DNA of 64,000 nt from Rhizobium bangladeshense (GTDB lineage Bacteria; Pseudomonadota; Alphaproteobacteria; Rhizobiales; Rhizobiaceae). The DNA lies in contig NZ_LYPL01000002.1 in NCBI RefSeq assembly GCF_001662075.1, positions 1 to 64,000 on the forward strand. Direction: 5' to 3'. How positions within the stretch are numbered: position 1 is the stretch's first letter; each line of letters begins with the position of its first letter. The translations under genes and the position numbers were made by a program. The notes under the pieces were generated by a model, which saw nothing but the letters and a program-made list of their open reading frames with translations, ran no database searches and was not told where the DNA came from. Below, in pieces: positions 1 to 8,914 of this stretch.

Positions 1-45
1 CTTCAACAGATCCCACTGATCGTCCCGGAGAACTTCACCTTCCAT
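1..45 (-). CDS. IS5-family-like transposase, N-terminus only (runs off left edge)
   Basis: The reverse strand opens with ATG at 45 behind a strong ribosome site (GGAGG, about 8 nt upstream). It reads MEGEVLRDDQWDLLK to the window edge. This resembles the DUF4096-type start of IS5-family transposases, which begin with a Trp-containing 'L.D.QW' segment. Only 15 residues are visible, so family and integrity cannot be confirmed. The terminal inverted repeat of the element should lie between 60 and about 125. Confidence 0.5.
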   Translation of the reverse strand, partial: MEGEVLRDDQWDLLK

Positions 46-124
46 CGCTGACCTCCAAAAGTCAGCGTTGAATCTGATTTGCTCCTCAAACGGAATCCCA
101 ATTCGTTAATTTGTCACCACAGCC

Positions 125-240
125 TAGAGCATGATGCCGAAAAGTGTGAGCGGTTTTCGGACGACATCATGCTCTAACTCTTTAATGTAGAACAGGATTC
201 AGATTTTAGGCCGACCGGGGCCTAAAATCATCCTGTTCTA
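125..240. repeat. Rhizobial intergenic mosaic element (RIME-like), two palindromes
   Basis: Two adjoining imperfect palindromes are visible. The first (125-176) has TAGAGCATGATG ... CATCATGCTCTA arms. The second (188-240) has TAGAACAGGAT and ATTTTAGGCC against GGCCTAAAAT and ATCCTGTTCTA. This double-palindrome layout is typical of the dispersed RIME repeats of Rhizobium genomes. The right end overlaps the TAG stop of the MFS gene at 238-240, so the element may also act as that operon's RNA 3' end. Confidence 0.7.
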
Positions 241-1446
241 GGCCGGCATCGGCCGGGCGGCGCGCCAGACGAGGGGAACGAGCACCAGCGTGACGGCCGG
301 CAGTACGATCCAGTTGATCGTTTCCCAACCGGAGCTGTGGAGCAGCGATCCGGCCGAGAAGGAGGCGCAGGCGACCGTGCCGAAGACGAGGAAATCGTTG
401 GCGCCCTGCACCTTGCTGCGTTCGGCCGGCGTGTGGCAGCCGGCCACCATGGCGGTGGCGCCGATGAAGCCGAAGTTCCAGCCGATCCCGAGCAGCACCA
501 GCGAGAGCCAGAAATGGGCGATGTCGAAGCCGGAAAGCGCGACGGCCGCGGAACCGGCGATGAGCAAAAGGCCGACGGCCGCCACCCGCTCCTTGCCGAA
601 GCGCACCATCAGCCGTCCGGTGACGAAGCTCGGCGCATACATGGCGAGAATATGCCACTGGATTCCAAGGGCGGCCTGATCGATCGAGTGCCCGTGCCCG
701 ACCATGGCGATCGGCGACGCCGTCATGACGAAGGTCATCAGGCCATAGGAGACGACGCCGGTGGCGATGGCGAGCAGATAGCGCGGCGAGGTCAAGATCG
801 TCAGAAGCGGGCGATCGCCGGCACTCTCTGTTCCCTGCAGCGTCTGCGGCGCCGACGAGCGGAGCAGCCAGAGGACCGGGAAGGCGAGGGCTGCCAGGGC
901 CGCCTGGCTGAGGAAGCTTCCGGCAAACGGCGTTCCCGGCAGCGCGTCGCGTGTCCAGATGACCAGCTGCGGCCCGATGATCGCAGCCGCAAGCCCGCCG
1001 ACCATGACGCGGGCGATCGCCTTTTGCGCTTGCCCGCCGCTGACATTGTCGGCGGCGGCGAAGCGGTAGCTCTGGACATAGGAGGAGTAGAAACCGGCAA
1101 GGCAGGTGCCGAGGCAGAAGACCAGGAAGCTGGAGAAGACGATGCCGACGGCGGCGATCAGCCCCGAGACCACGCCGATCATCGTGCCGAGGAGATAGCC
1201 GGGCTTGCGTCCGAACCGGCGCATCACCCAGGCGGCCGGCAGCGTCCCGAGCGCCAGCCCGAGGTTGAGCAGGCTGACGGGCAGGGTGATGAGGCTGGGG
1301 TCCGGCGACAGCTGCTGCCCGACCAGCCCGCCGAGCGAAACGACGACCGGCGCATTGGCGCCGCCGAAGGCCTGCGCGACGGTCAGGACCCAGGCGTTGC
1401 GCCTGGCCGCGCGCGTCTCGGCCGCGGGCTGATAAAGGATGTTCAT
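238..1446 (-). CDS. MFS transporter
   Basis: This 402-residue inner-membrane protein is built almost entirely of hydrophobic helices, as expected for a 12-helix major facilitator. A short positively charged loop (RRFGRKPGY) about 75 residues from the start matches the conserved MFS loop between helices 2 and 3. The start at 1446 (MNILYQ) was chosen because its ATG overlaps the TGA of the FAD oxidase gene as ATGA; the frame remains open upstream but loses MFS character. It is the last gene of a four-gene leftward operon and probably exports or imports the compound handled by the upstream enzymes. The substrate cannot be read from sequence. Confidence 0.88.
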   Translation of the reverse strand: MNILYQPAAETRAARRNAWVLTVAQAFGGANAPVVVSLGGLVGQQLSPDPSLITLPVSLLNLGLALGTLPAAWVMRRFGRKPGYLLGTMIGVVSGLIAAVGIVFSSFLVFCLGTCLAGFYSSYVQSYRFAAADNVSGGQAQKAIARVMVGGLAAAIIGPQLVIWTRDALPGTPFAGSFLSQAALAALAFPVLWLLRSSAPQTLQGTESAGDRPLLTILTSPRYLLAIATGVVSYGLMTFVMTASPIAMVGHGHSIDQAALGIQWHILAMYAPSFVTGRLMVRFGKERVAAVGLLLIAGSAAVALSGFDIAHFWLSLVLLGIGWNFGFIGATAMVAGCHTPAERSKVQGANDFLVFGTVACASFSAGSLLHSSGWETINWIVLPAVTLVLVPLVWRAARPMPA

Positions 1447-2546
1447 GTGCGATCCATGCTGGAGAGAATGTCGGCGACGGCGCGGCCGGCGGCGATGACG
1501 GCGCCGGCGAGATAGCCGGGTTCGGAAGGGCTGGTCTCGCTGCCGGCAAGGTGGAGGCGCTGATCCCACGCGCCTGCCACCCAATGATCGTCCCGCGGCA
1601 GCGGATGATCGCCGCCGGTTTGGTCGGCTGCGGTTGACGTCAGCGGATCCGCCGCCCAGTCCTTCAGCAGCGTGGCGCGCGGCGCCAGTGCCGCCGGCCC
1701 GAAGAGCCTTGCCAGCTGCCCGAGGCAGGCCTGTTTCAAAGCCGCGTCGCCGAGCGTGGCGCGCTGGCCGGCGCCGACGCCGAGGAAGCCGAACAGCGCC
1801 GCCTTGCGGGACGCGGTGGTGGCGTCGTGGATTTCGACCAAGGGGCCGACCATGCTCTGCGCCGTCCCGGAAAGGCCGTCGAGCCGCCAGAAGGGCCGGT
1901 CGTAAAGCGCGAAGAACTTCGCATGCGGCGCCATCCATGTCGGCGTCTGCCGCCAGCGGCCGGCGGTCGCGCGATCCTGCTCCGGCGTGAAGCTCACCGT
2001 TGCGTCCAAGAGCCGCGGCGGCAGCGCGGCGATGACGTGATCGGCCTGCAGGACATCGACGCTGCCGTCGCCGCTTGTCAGGGTGAGGCGGACGCCGGCG
2101 TCGTTCAAGGCCATCGCCGTCACCCTGCTGCCAAGACGGATGCGCTCGCTGGCAAGTTCCCGGCCAAGCGCCTGCACCAGCGCCGCCGTGCCGCCGGCCA
2201 GCCGCATCGACTGCTGTTCCATCGCCACCGGCCGATAGCGCTGCGGCTTCTCGCGCGACATCCGTTCGAAGACGACATCGCCCTCACTGGTCTGGGCGAA
2301 GGCGGGGAGGCCGAGTTCGCCGACGAGGCTTGCCATCGCCGGCTGCATCTGCGGCCAATACCAGGAGGGGCCGAGATCGAAGCCGTCTTCCGCCGGCAGG
2401 CCGGCTTCGTCGGCCGAAAGGATGCGCCCGCCGAGCCGATCCCGCGCCTCCACCACGATGAGATCGATGCCGGCGGCATTCAGCGCCCGGGCGGCGCAAA
2501 GCCCGGCGAGGCCGGCGCCGACGACGGCGACCTTGCAAGTCTTCAT
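1443..2546 (-). CDS. FAD-dependent amine oxidase-type flavoprotein
   Basis: A 367-residue flavoprotein. The dinucleotide-binding motif GAGLAG is at residues 10-15, followed by the ribose-binding Glu33 and RLGGR, as in monoamine oxidase and phytoene desaturase-like proteins. The C-terminal LHLAGSE ... GYLAGAV segment is the second FAD contact of this family. It is shorter than typical amine oxidases (about 450 residues). The start MKTCK at 2546 puts the nucleotide motif at the N-terminus. It lies 1 nt after the cupin stop and overlaps the MFS start. The family oxidises amines or amino acids to aldehydes or keto acids with H2O2 release; the substrate here is unknown. Confidence 0.85.
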   Translation of the reverse strand: MKTCKVAVVGAGLAGLCAARALNAAGIDLIVVEARDRLGGRILSADEAGLPAEDGFDLGPSWYWPQMQPAMASLVGELGLPAFAQTSEGDVVFERMSREKPQRYRPVAMEQQSMRLAGGTAALVQALGRELASERIRLGSRVTAMALNDAGVRLTLTSGDGSVDVLQADHVIAALPPRLLDATVSFTPEQDRATAGRWRQTPTWMAPHAKFFALYDRPFWRLDGLSGTAQSMVGPLVEIHDATTASRKAALFGFLGVGAGQRATLGDAALKQACLGQLARLFGPAALAPRATLLKDWAADPLTSTAADQTGGDHPLPRDDHWVAGAWDQRLHLAGSETSPSEPGYLAGAVIAAGRAVADILSSMDRT

Positions 2547-2547
2547 G

Positions 2548-3249
2548 TCACGTGTCCCCGGGCGGTTGACGATTGTCGAAGGCGCAGACGTCCGCATGCA
2601 GCAGCGGCGCCGATTTGTACCAGATTCGCGCGCCACCGCGACCGGCCTTGGCGCGAAGCCTACTGCCGGCCGGCAGGCGCAGCCAGCTCCAGCGCTCGAG
2701 AACCTCGCCGGCTTCGCTAAAGCCGCCGCCGATCACCAGCAGTTCCAGCCCTTGCCGATTTTCGATGTCGATATCGGCATCCGGCTGCCAGTCCTCGATC
2801 ATCACGCGCTCGTTGGCGCCGTCGAACAGGATAAGGGAGGAGGCAACGCCGGGACGCGGGCTTCCGGGCTGACCCTCGCCGGGCAGGCGGACGAGGCGCT
2901 GGCGGTCGGTCGCCTTGAATTGCCAGAGTTTGACCAGGATCGTGCATCCACCGTCGCTGCCCGGCGCATGGCCGCTGCCCGGCGGATTGCGGATATAGCT
3001 GCCGGCGGGGAAATCGCCGCTCTCGTCCTGGAAGATGCCGTCGAGCACAAGAAATTCTTCGCCGCCGGGATGTTGGTGATGGGAAAACCGGCTGCCTGCG
3101 GCATAGCGGACGATGGAGGTGGCGCGCGCCTTCTCCTCGCCGATCCGGAAGAGCATGCGCCGGTCCACGCCCTTGGCCGGGCTCGGTACCCAGTCGAGCC
3201 GGGCGGCGTGGACGAGGGTGCGCCTGGAAAGGTCTTCGTTGAGCAGCAT
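2548..3249 (-). CDS. Cupin-domain protein (ChrR-like)
   Basis: A 233-residue protein with a clear cupin metal-binding motif, HHQHPGGEE at residues 57-65, and a second weaker cupin-like half with WQPDADIDI about two-thirds along. Tandem or ChrR-like cupins bind a metal and act as dioxygenases, isomerases or sensors. ATG at 3249 was preferred; a TTG two codons upstream (3255) would overlap the SDR stop. It sits between the SDR and FAD oxidase genes with gaps of 1-2 nt, so it is translated from the same mRNA and probably acts on the same metabolite. Confidence 0.75.
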   Translation of the reverse strand: MLLNEDLSRRTLVHAARLDWVPSPAKGVDRRMLFRIGEEKARATSIVRYAAGSRFSHHQHPGGEEFLVLDGIFQDESGDFPAGSYIRNPPGSGHAPGSDGGCTILVKLWQFKATDRQRLVRLPGEGQPGSPRPGVASSLILFDGANERVMIEDWQPDADIDIENRQGLELLVIGGGFSEAGEVLERWSWLRLPAGSRLRAKAGRGGARIWYKSAPLLHADVCAFDNRQPPGDT

Positions 3250-3251
3250 GG

Positions 3252-3998
3252 TCAAAGCTCCGATCTGCCGCCGTCGACGACGATTTCCGCGCCGAGCATG
3301 TAGCTCGAGGCGTCGCTTGCCAGGAAGAGCACGGCGGCGGCGATCTCTTCCGGCCTGCCCATGCGGCCGAGCGGCACCTGGCTGCCGACCCGTTCGGCAT
3401 AGGCGCGAAACTCTTCCGCACTCTGGTCCCGGCCGCGATGAATCGGCGTCTCGATCGAGCCGGGGCTGACGGCGTTGACCCTGATCCTCCGGTCGAGCAG
3501 CTCTGCCGACATGGTGCGGGCGAAGGAGCGCACGGCCGCCTTCGAGGCCGAAAGGATCGCCCGACCGGGCGTGCCCACCTGGTTCAGCCAGGAGGTGTTG
3601 AGGACGATGGAGCCGCCGTCGCGCATCAGCGGCAGCACCGCCTGCACCGTGAAGAAGACGCCCTTCACATTGACATCCATGATGTTGTGATAGGTTGCTT
3701 CGTCGGTCGTCGCCAGCGGTGTTGCGAGCGCTGCACCGGCATTGGCAAACAGGATGTCGAGCGATCCGAATGCCGCCTCGGTCTCGGTCCTCACCCGCGC
3801 GAGGTCGGCGAGCGAAGAAACATCCGCCGCGATGGCAAGCACATCGCCGCCGAGCGCAGCGGCCGCCTCATCGAGTTTTTGCCGCGATCGTCCGGTGATG
3901 GCGATGCGCGCGCCATTGTCGCGCAGCATCTGCGCGGCAGCAAGGCCGATCCCGCTCGAACCGCCGGTAATCAACGCCGTCTTTCCCTGAAGCATCAT
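3252..3998 (-). CDS. SDR-family oxidoreductase lacking the catalytic Tyr
   Basis: A 248-residue classical short-chain dehydrogenase fold. The cofactor motif TGGSSGIG is at residues 11-18, NAG follows near 86-88, and Ser136 is present. At the catalytic YxxxK site the sequence is LSASK (149-153), so Lys153 is kept but Tyr is replaced by Leu. Classical SDRs need this Tyr for proton transfer, so the enzyme may use another residue or have a non-standard role. It is the first gene of the leftward operon, divergent from the LysR gene with 102 nt between start codons, and is probably controlled by that regulator. Confidence 0.88.
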   Translation of the reverse strand: MMLQGKTALITGGSSGIGLAAAQMLRDNGARIAITGRSRQKLDEAAAALGGDVLAIAADVSSLADLARVRTETEAAFGSLDILFANAGAALATPLATTDEATYHNIMDVNVKGVFFTVQAVLPLMRDGGSIVLNTSWLNQVGTPGRAILSASKAAVRSFARTMSAELLDRRIRVNAVSPGSIETPIHRGRDQSAEEFRAYAERVGSQVPLGRMGRPEEIAAAVLFLASDASSYMLGAEIVVDGGRSEL

Positions 3999-4100
3999 CC
4001 TGACCTCTTGATCCCTTTGCCGTCAGGATAGCGGTGGGAATTGCATTGGCGAGGAAAACGGCGCATATCGAACAGAAAGAAAATCTTTGCCGTGAGCGCC

Positions 4101-5012
4101 ATGAGAGACCTGACCCGGTTGAAATCGCTGCAGGCGCTGGAAGCCGCCGCCAGGCACGGCAGCTTCGTCGGCGCGGCTGCCGAACTGGACGTGACGCCGC
4201 CGGCCGTCGGCCAGCTCGTCCGCTCGCTGGAAGACTGGGTTGGCTATCCCCTGTTCAGACGGAGCCGTTCCGGCACCGAGCGGCTGACGCCGGTCGACGA
4301 GGCCGGGGAGGCGCTTGAGGATATCGCCGCCGGCCTCGACCTGCTCGAGGCGGGCCTGCGCAAATTGCGCGGTCGCAAGGCGCGTTCGGTCGTGGTCGTG
4401 ACGGCATCGCAGGCCCTGGTCGCCAACTGGCTGCTGGCGCGGCTCGACGATTTCTCCGCGCACTATCCCAGGATCGACGTCCGGCTGGATGTCTCCGACC
4501 GGCTGATCGATCTCGCCCAGGGCGAAGCCGATATCGGCATACGCTGCGGGCTCGGCGCCTGGAAGGGCGTCAAGTCGACCTTCCTGATGAGCGAGGAGAT
4601 CATCGCCGTCTGCCATGCCCGGCTGCTGCCCGCCGATCGGCAGGTGACGGCCGGCTGGATCGCCGGCGAGACCCTGATCCACGACGGCACGCCGCATCCC
4701 GGCGGCGAGTTTCCGACATGGAGCGAGTGGCTGGCCAGATCCGGGGCGAACCAGGCGCCCGATGACCGCGGCTTGAAGATCAACTCGACCGCGGCCGTCA
4801 TCCATGCGGCCGTCGCCGGCAGAGGCGTGGCGCTTGTCCGCAAGGCGCTGGTGGCGCAGGAACTGGAGAGCGGCCGCCTCGTGCATCTGCTGCCGGATGT
4901 CAGGTGGCCGGTGAAATGGGCCTATTACATCGTCGCCGCACAGAAGGCCTTGCGCCGCCACGAGGTCGCAGCGTTTCACGACTGGCTTCAAGGGCGCGCG
5001 TCGCAAGCGTGA
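4101..5012 (+). CDS. LysR-family transcriptional regulator (GcvA-like)
   Basis: A 303-residue LysR-type regulator. The N-terminal winged HTH covers about residues 1-62 (FVGAAAELDVTPPAVGQLVRSLED) and is followed by a LysR substrate-binding domain. The start MRDLTRLKS at 4101 aligns with family N-termini; an upstream GTG and ATG in frame would add atypical residues. It is divergent from the SDR-cupin-oxidase-MFS operon, the usual arrangement for a LysR regulator and its target. The effector is unknown but is likely a substrate or product of that operon. Confidence 0.88.
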   Translation: MRDLTRLKSLQALEAAARHGSFVGAAAELDVTPPAVGQLVRSLEDWVGYPLFRRSRSGTERLTPVDEAGEALEDIAAGLDLLEAGLRKLRGRKARSVVVVTASQALVANWLLARLDDFSAHYPRIDVRLDVSDRLIDLAQGEADIGIRCGLGAWKGVKSTFLMSEEIIAVCHARLLPADRQVTAGWIAGETLIHDGTPHPGGEFPTWSEWLARSGANQAPDDRGLKINSTAAVIHAAVAGRGVALVRKALVAQELESGRLVHLLPDVRWPVKWAYYIVAAQKALRRHEVAAFHDWLQGRASQA

Positions 5013-5084
5013 TCGCATCGAAGGCTTCGGCATCACCGTCGAAATCTTGGGACTCGTCCGGCCTGAGCCGCACTTTGCAGCCCG

Positions 5085-5526
5085 GGTTTTGCCGAACGGC
5101 ACGCCGGCGCCTCGGCCGCCGATCTTGCCGATCTGCCGCTGTTGAATGTCGAGTGGGTCGAGCCCGGCTGGACCGGCTGGGAAGAGGTGCTGTTGCGCGG
5201 CGGCGTGCCGTATCACGCCGCCAGCGGAAGACGGTTCGGCAATTCAGCGTCGCGCTCCAGGCGGCGATGGCCGACCAGGGGCTGGTCGTCGGATGGCACC
5301 GTCTCGTCGGCCCCTGGTCGAAAAGGGGGATCTGGCGCGCTTCACCGATCTGGTCGTTGCCGACCCCGGTGCCTATTATCTCACCTGGAACAACACCCGC
5401 GAGCTTCCTGCCGCGGCGCTATCGCTGCGCGACTGGATCAGGATGCTCGCCGAAGAGGAAAGAAGCGCGCCGATGCCTTTGGCGCGCCAATCCCCTGAAA
5501 CCGTCCTGATGGTCGCTTTGGCGTAG
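5085..5526 (+). pseudogene. Decayed C-terminal half of a second LysR (GcvA-type) regulator
   Basis: A LysR substrate-binding domain can be followed only by switching frames twice. DLPLLNVEWVEPGWTGW is read in one frame near 5130-5180. VALQAAMADQGLVVGWHRLV follows in a second near 5245-5310. The third frame gives LVEKGDLARFTDLVVADPGA and a final LRDWI, ending at about 5526. No start or HTH domain is present. It resembles the C-terminus of GcvA-type regulators but is not a duplicate of the intact LysR just upstream, whose sequence differs. Confidence 0.75.
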
Positions 5527-5808
5527 CTGCGGCCCGTGCCGCCCGCACTCCTCACCCTCTGTCGTCCTCGGGCTCGAGCTGAGGAGCCATGCGGGCGGGC
5601 GCTTCGTTTCAACTGACAAGACGGCGACCACTCGCCGATCTCCCTCGCAGGAGAGAGCCTCGCGGCCCGCTGCCAATCGCACCACAAATGAACGGCAGCA
5701 GCGCCGATGACGCGTTTCGCCTGTCGTTCGGCGCATATGAGGTTGTCTTGCCGGAACAGTCGCTTCACCATGAAGGCAACTTCAGCTCCGGACAGAGACA
5801 GGCAGGCA

Positions 5809-8784
5809 ATGACAGATATCGCGCAGATGCAGCAACAGCGATTGAGCGCCCTTCGACAGACCGCGTCGGGCGCGCCGAAACTGCCGTCCAACCCGTTCTT
5901 CGGCGTCGGGCCGATCACCGATGCGACGGCCGACGAGGTCGACAGCCGCCTGCGGCGCATCGCCTTCGACGCCTGGATCGAGAAGACCTATCGCAAGTTC
6001 GACGACCGGGGCAACGATATCGGCGGTTTCACCACGGCCGAGATTTCCCGCAGCATGCATCGCGGCTATCCCGCCGACAAGATCCTGACCGACATGATGC
6101 GGGCGATCCATCGCTATTTCGGCTTCCCGAAGGTCAACCGCATGGCGGTCGGTCTCGGCGGTGGCCATAGCGGCTTCACCGTCTGCATCCAGCACCTGAT
6201 GAATGCCAACGATGCCGGCCAGCGCGTCTATGTCGATACGCCGCGGCCGGAGAGCGATCCGTCGAAGGCCGCCGGCTTCTTCCGCCAGTCCTGGGCCACA
6301 CAGCTGATCGAGATGCAGCGTTTCGCCGAAAAAGGCTGCGAGAGCCGCATCCATTTTGCCGCCTCTGAAGGCGTGATCCCGACGGCGGCCGAACTGACGG
6401 CGCTCGGCGTATCGATCTTCGTCGGCGTCGGCCACGAGACGACTGGGGCCAATGCCTATACCAGCGGCGAAATCCACGAGCTGTTGAACTGGCTCGATGG
6501 CGATCCGGCCAACCGCCATGCGGTGTTCGACGCCACCTCGATGCTCGGCGCCATGCCGTGGGAGCCGGAACTGGTCAGCGCCGTCATGGCGAAATGCTGC
6601 CTGTTCATGCCGTTCCAGAAGGCGATCGGCGGCATCTCCGGCTATTTCGTCGCCTCCTTCACGCCGCATGCGCTGGCGCTGATCGAGAAGAACCAGCAGG
6701 ATCCCGCCTGGGCGATCCCGCGGCAGCTGAAGATCGCGCCGCCGATCGATCCGCGCCAGCCGTTTTCGGCCAAGCGCTCCGTCGATGCCGGCCCGTTCTA
6801 CGATCCGGCCGAAGACCGTATGCTCGGCGGCGTCATCAACACCTATAGCGCGCTCGCCTTTGCCGAGACCACCTTCGGCCTGCTGCAGTCGGAGGCTCGG
6901 GTCGGCTCGGTCGTCGAGCTCAACCGCCGCTCCGCCGCCAACCGCGCCGTGATCGACGAATGGGTCAAGTCGCATCCGCTGCTGTCGCTTGCAGTCGCCG
7001 ATGCCGAGCGCCGCGGCGCGGCGGTGACGCTGCTGAAGGTCGAGGACGCTGACATCAGCGATGCCGGCATCCACGCCCGCATCATCGCCCGTTCGAAACA
7101 GCTGCTCGGCTATGAGGGCATCACCCATCCGAACGGCGAATACGAGCCCGGCCTCGACGCCGCCCGTTATGTCAACGCCTTCCCGGGCACGCCGGGCGAC
7201 TACCGCGCCTGGGTCGGCGGCATCCGCGAGCCCGACGATGTCGTGGCGCTCCTGGAAAACCTGCAATATGCCTATCTCAGAGCCAAGATCGTCGTGCTCG
7301 AGGAGGAGCTAGCCAAACACGGCGTCACCTTCGAGGCGCCCGCCAAGGCCGACGGCGCCGTGCGCAAGGACGATCCGAACCGCGCCTATACGGTGCTGAT
7401 CGCCGATCTCGTCGGCCTGCGCTTCGGCGCCGACGGCGAGCCCGATTATAGCGAGGTCAAGGCCTATATTGAGGAGAAGGGCGGGGTCTTCCATCTCGGC
7501 CCGCTCGGCGATCGCGCCAGCCTCGAAAAGGGCCGCATCCATTTCTTCTATCAGCCGAACCTCAGCACCGAGACGGAGATCCTGCCGCAGACCGACAGGG
7601 GCCAATACGACGCGCTGATCGCGGCGGCGACCTTCATCCCGAAGGCCTCAATCTTTCCGCTCGGCGGCGTGCGCATCGGCGCCGGCACCGGCAATATGGG
7701 CTCGGCCTCGTGGGGCGGCGGCAATGGCGAGGGCGGCGAGGCGCCGCTGATGAACACGCCCGGCATCAACAGCCGCGCGACCGCCCAGATGGCTTTCAAG
7801 GCGATCCTGAAGGTCGTGCCCGACCTGCCGGTCGACCGGCTGCACCGCATGGTCGCCGGCGGCGATTTCGATACCGGCCGCCAGCTCAAGGATTTCCCGA
7901 CGGCCAAGCTCGAGGGCCGCACGCTTGCCGTTCTCGGCTACGGCAATATCGGCCGTGAAGTCGCCAAGCTCGCCAGGGCCTTCGGCATGAAAGTGGCGAT
8001 CTATGCCCGTGAGCATCACAGGCGCTGGATCGAGGCGGAAGGTTTCGACTATGCCGCAAGCCCGGTCGAAGCGGCAAGCGGCGCCGACGTGCTCTCCGTC
8101 CATATCGGCCTCGGCCGCCTGGATGCCGCGACCGGCACCTATTCCAATGCCGGCACCGTCGATGCCAAGGTGTTCGGCGCCATGAAGGACGGCGCCGTGC
8201 TCGTCAATTACGACCGCGGCGAAGTGGTCGATACCGGTGCGCTCGACGCAGCACTGTCCTCCGGCAAGATCGCCCATGCCGCGATCGACGCCGATCTCTT
8301 CAGGGATGCGGCGACCGGCAGGCTCAGCGGCCCGATGCTGCCCTACCTGCCGCTCGAGGAACGCCACAAGGGCAAGCTCGAGCTCTTGCCGCATGCCGCC
8401 GCCGATACCGACCACCCCTCGCGGGTGACCGGCGCCAGGCAGGCGGTCGACCAGATCTTCGATGTCATCCGCTTCAAATCCGTCGTCAATCTCAAGGGCG
8501 ACCTGCCGGGAGGCTACGTCTCGGGCGGCAGCCGCACGCCGGCCGGCATCGGCAAGGTGACGAAGCAGGTCGTGGCTGAAGCCGGCCGCAAGGCGGAACT
8601 GCTCGAGGAACTGCGCCAGGTCTCGGAAAGGATCGCCGCCATCACCGGCGCGCTGTCGGCCGTTTCCGATCCCGGCCACCGCGCGCGGATCGTCGAGCGT
8701 TACACCGGCCTCCTGGTCGAAAACGCCGACCGCCAGCGCGCGCTTCTCGATGAGCTCGGCCTCTACGGGCCGGCGGAGGGCTGA
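5809..8784 (+). CDS. Aminotransferase class V / phosphoglycerate dehydrogenase-like fusion protein
   Basis: A 991-residue bifunctional-looking protein. Residues about 1-500 form a PLP-dependent, phosphoserine aminotransferase-like domain; the likely Schiff-base lysine is Lys271 in PFQKAIGG. Residues about 520-920 form a D-isomer-specific 2-hydroxyacid dehydrogenase-like domain with GYGNIG at 710-715, the active-site Arg in NYDRGEVVD and His in LLPHAAAD. The usual catalytic Glu region reads AIDADLF, so Asp may stand in. The two steps joined are the first two of the serine pathway (SerA then SerC), though in reversed domain order. ATG at 5809 is preferred; an in-frame ATG at 5770 is possible. 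No operon partner is visible. Confidence 0.82.
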   Translation: MTDIAQMQQQRLSALRQTASGAPKLPSNPFFGVGPITDATADEVDSRLRRIAFDAWIEKTYRKFDDRGNDIGGFTTAEISRSMHRGYPADKILTDMMRAIHRYFGFPKVNRMAVGLGGGHSGFTVCIQHLMNANDAGQRVYVDTPRPESDPSKAAGFFRQSWATQLIEMQRFAEKGCESRIHFAASEGVIPTAAELTALGVSIFVGVGHETTGANAYTSGEIHELLNWLDGDPANRHAVFDATSMLGAMPWEPELVSAVMAKCCLFMPFQKAIGGISGYFVASFTPHALALIEKNQQDPAWAIPRQLKIAPPIDPRQPFSAKRSVDAGPFYDPAEDRMLGGVINTYSALAFAETTFGLLQSEARVGSVVELNRRSAANRAVIDEWVKSHPLLSLAVADAERRGAAVTLLKVEDADISDAGIHARIIARSKQLLGYEGITHPNGEYEPGLDAARYVNAFPGTPGDYRAWVGGIREPDDVVALLENLQYAYLRAKIVVLEEELAKHGVTFEAPAKADGAVRKDDPNRAYTVLIADLVGLRFGADGEPDYSEVKAYIEEKGGVFHLGPLGDRASLEKGRIHFFYQPNLSTETEILPQTDRGQYDALIAAATFIPKASIFPLGGVRIGAGTGNMGSASWGGGNGEGGEAPLMNTPGINSRATAQMAFKAILKVVPDLPVDRLHRMVAGGDFDTGRQLKDFPTAKLEGRTLAVLGYGNIGREVAKLARAFGMKVAIYAREHHRRWIEAEGFDYAASPVEAASGADVLSVHIGLGRLDAATGTYSNAGTVDAKVFGAMKDGAVLVNYDRGEVVDTGALDAALSSGKIAHAAIDADLFRDAATGRLSGPMLPYLPLEERHKGKLELLPHAAADTDHPSRVTGARQAVDQIFDVIRFKSVVNLKGDLPGGYVSGGSRTPAGIGKVTKQVVAEAGRKAELLEELRQVSERIAAITGALSAVSDPGHRARIVERYTGLLVENADRQRALLDELGLYGPAEG

Positions 8785-8914
8785 GCTCAATCGGCCGGCT
8801 CGGCGGGCAGCGATTTTCAACAGCTGCTCGAACCGTGTCGGCCCCAGCGGCGAAAGGCAAACGATAGCGAACGCGCGGCAGCGGGCCTCGGCCTGTTGCC
8901 GGCGGATATCCCAC

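Noticed and set aside
5146..5526. A 126-codon frame as an independent gene
   Set aside because: Only its second half resembles a LysR domain; the rest of the domain continues in other frames, so it is a pseudogene.
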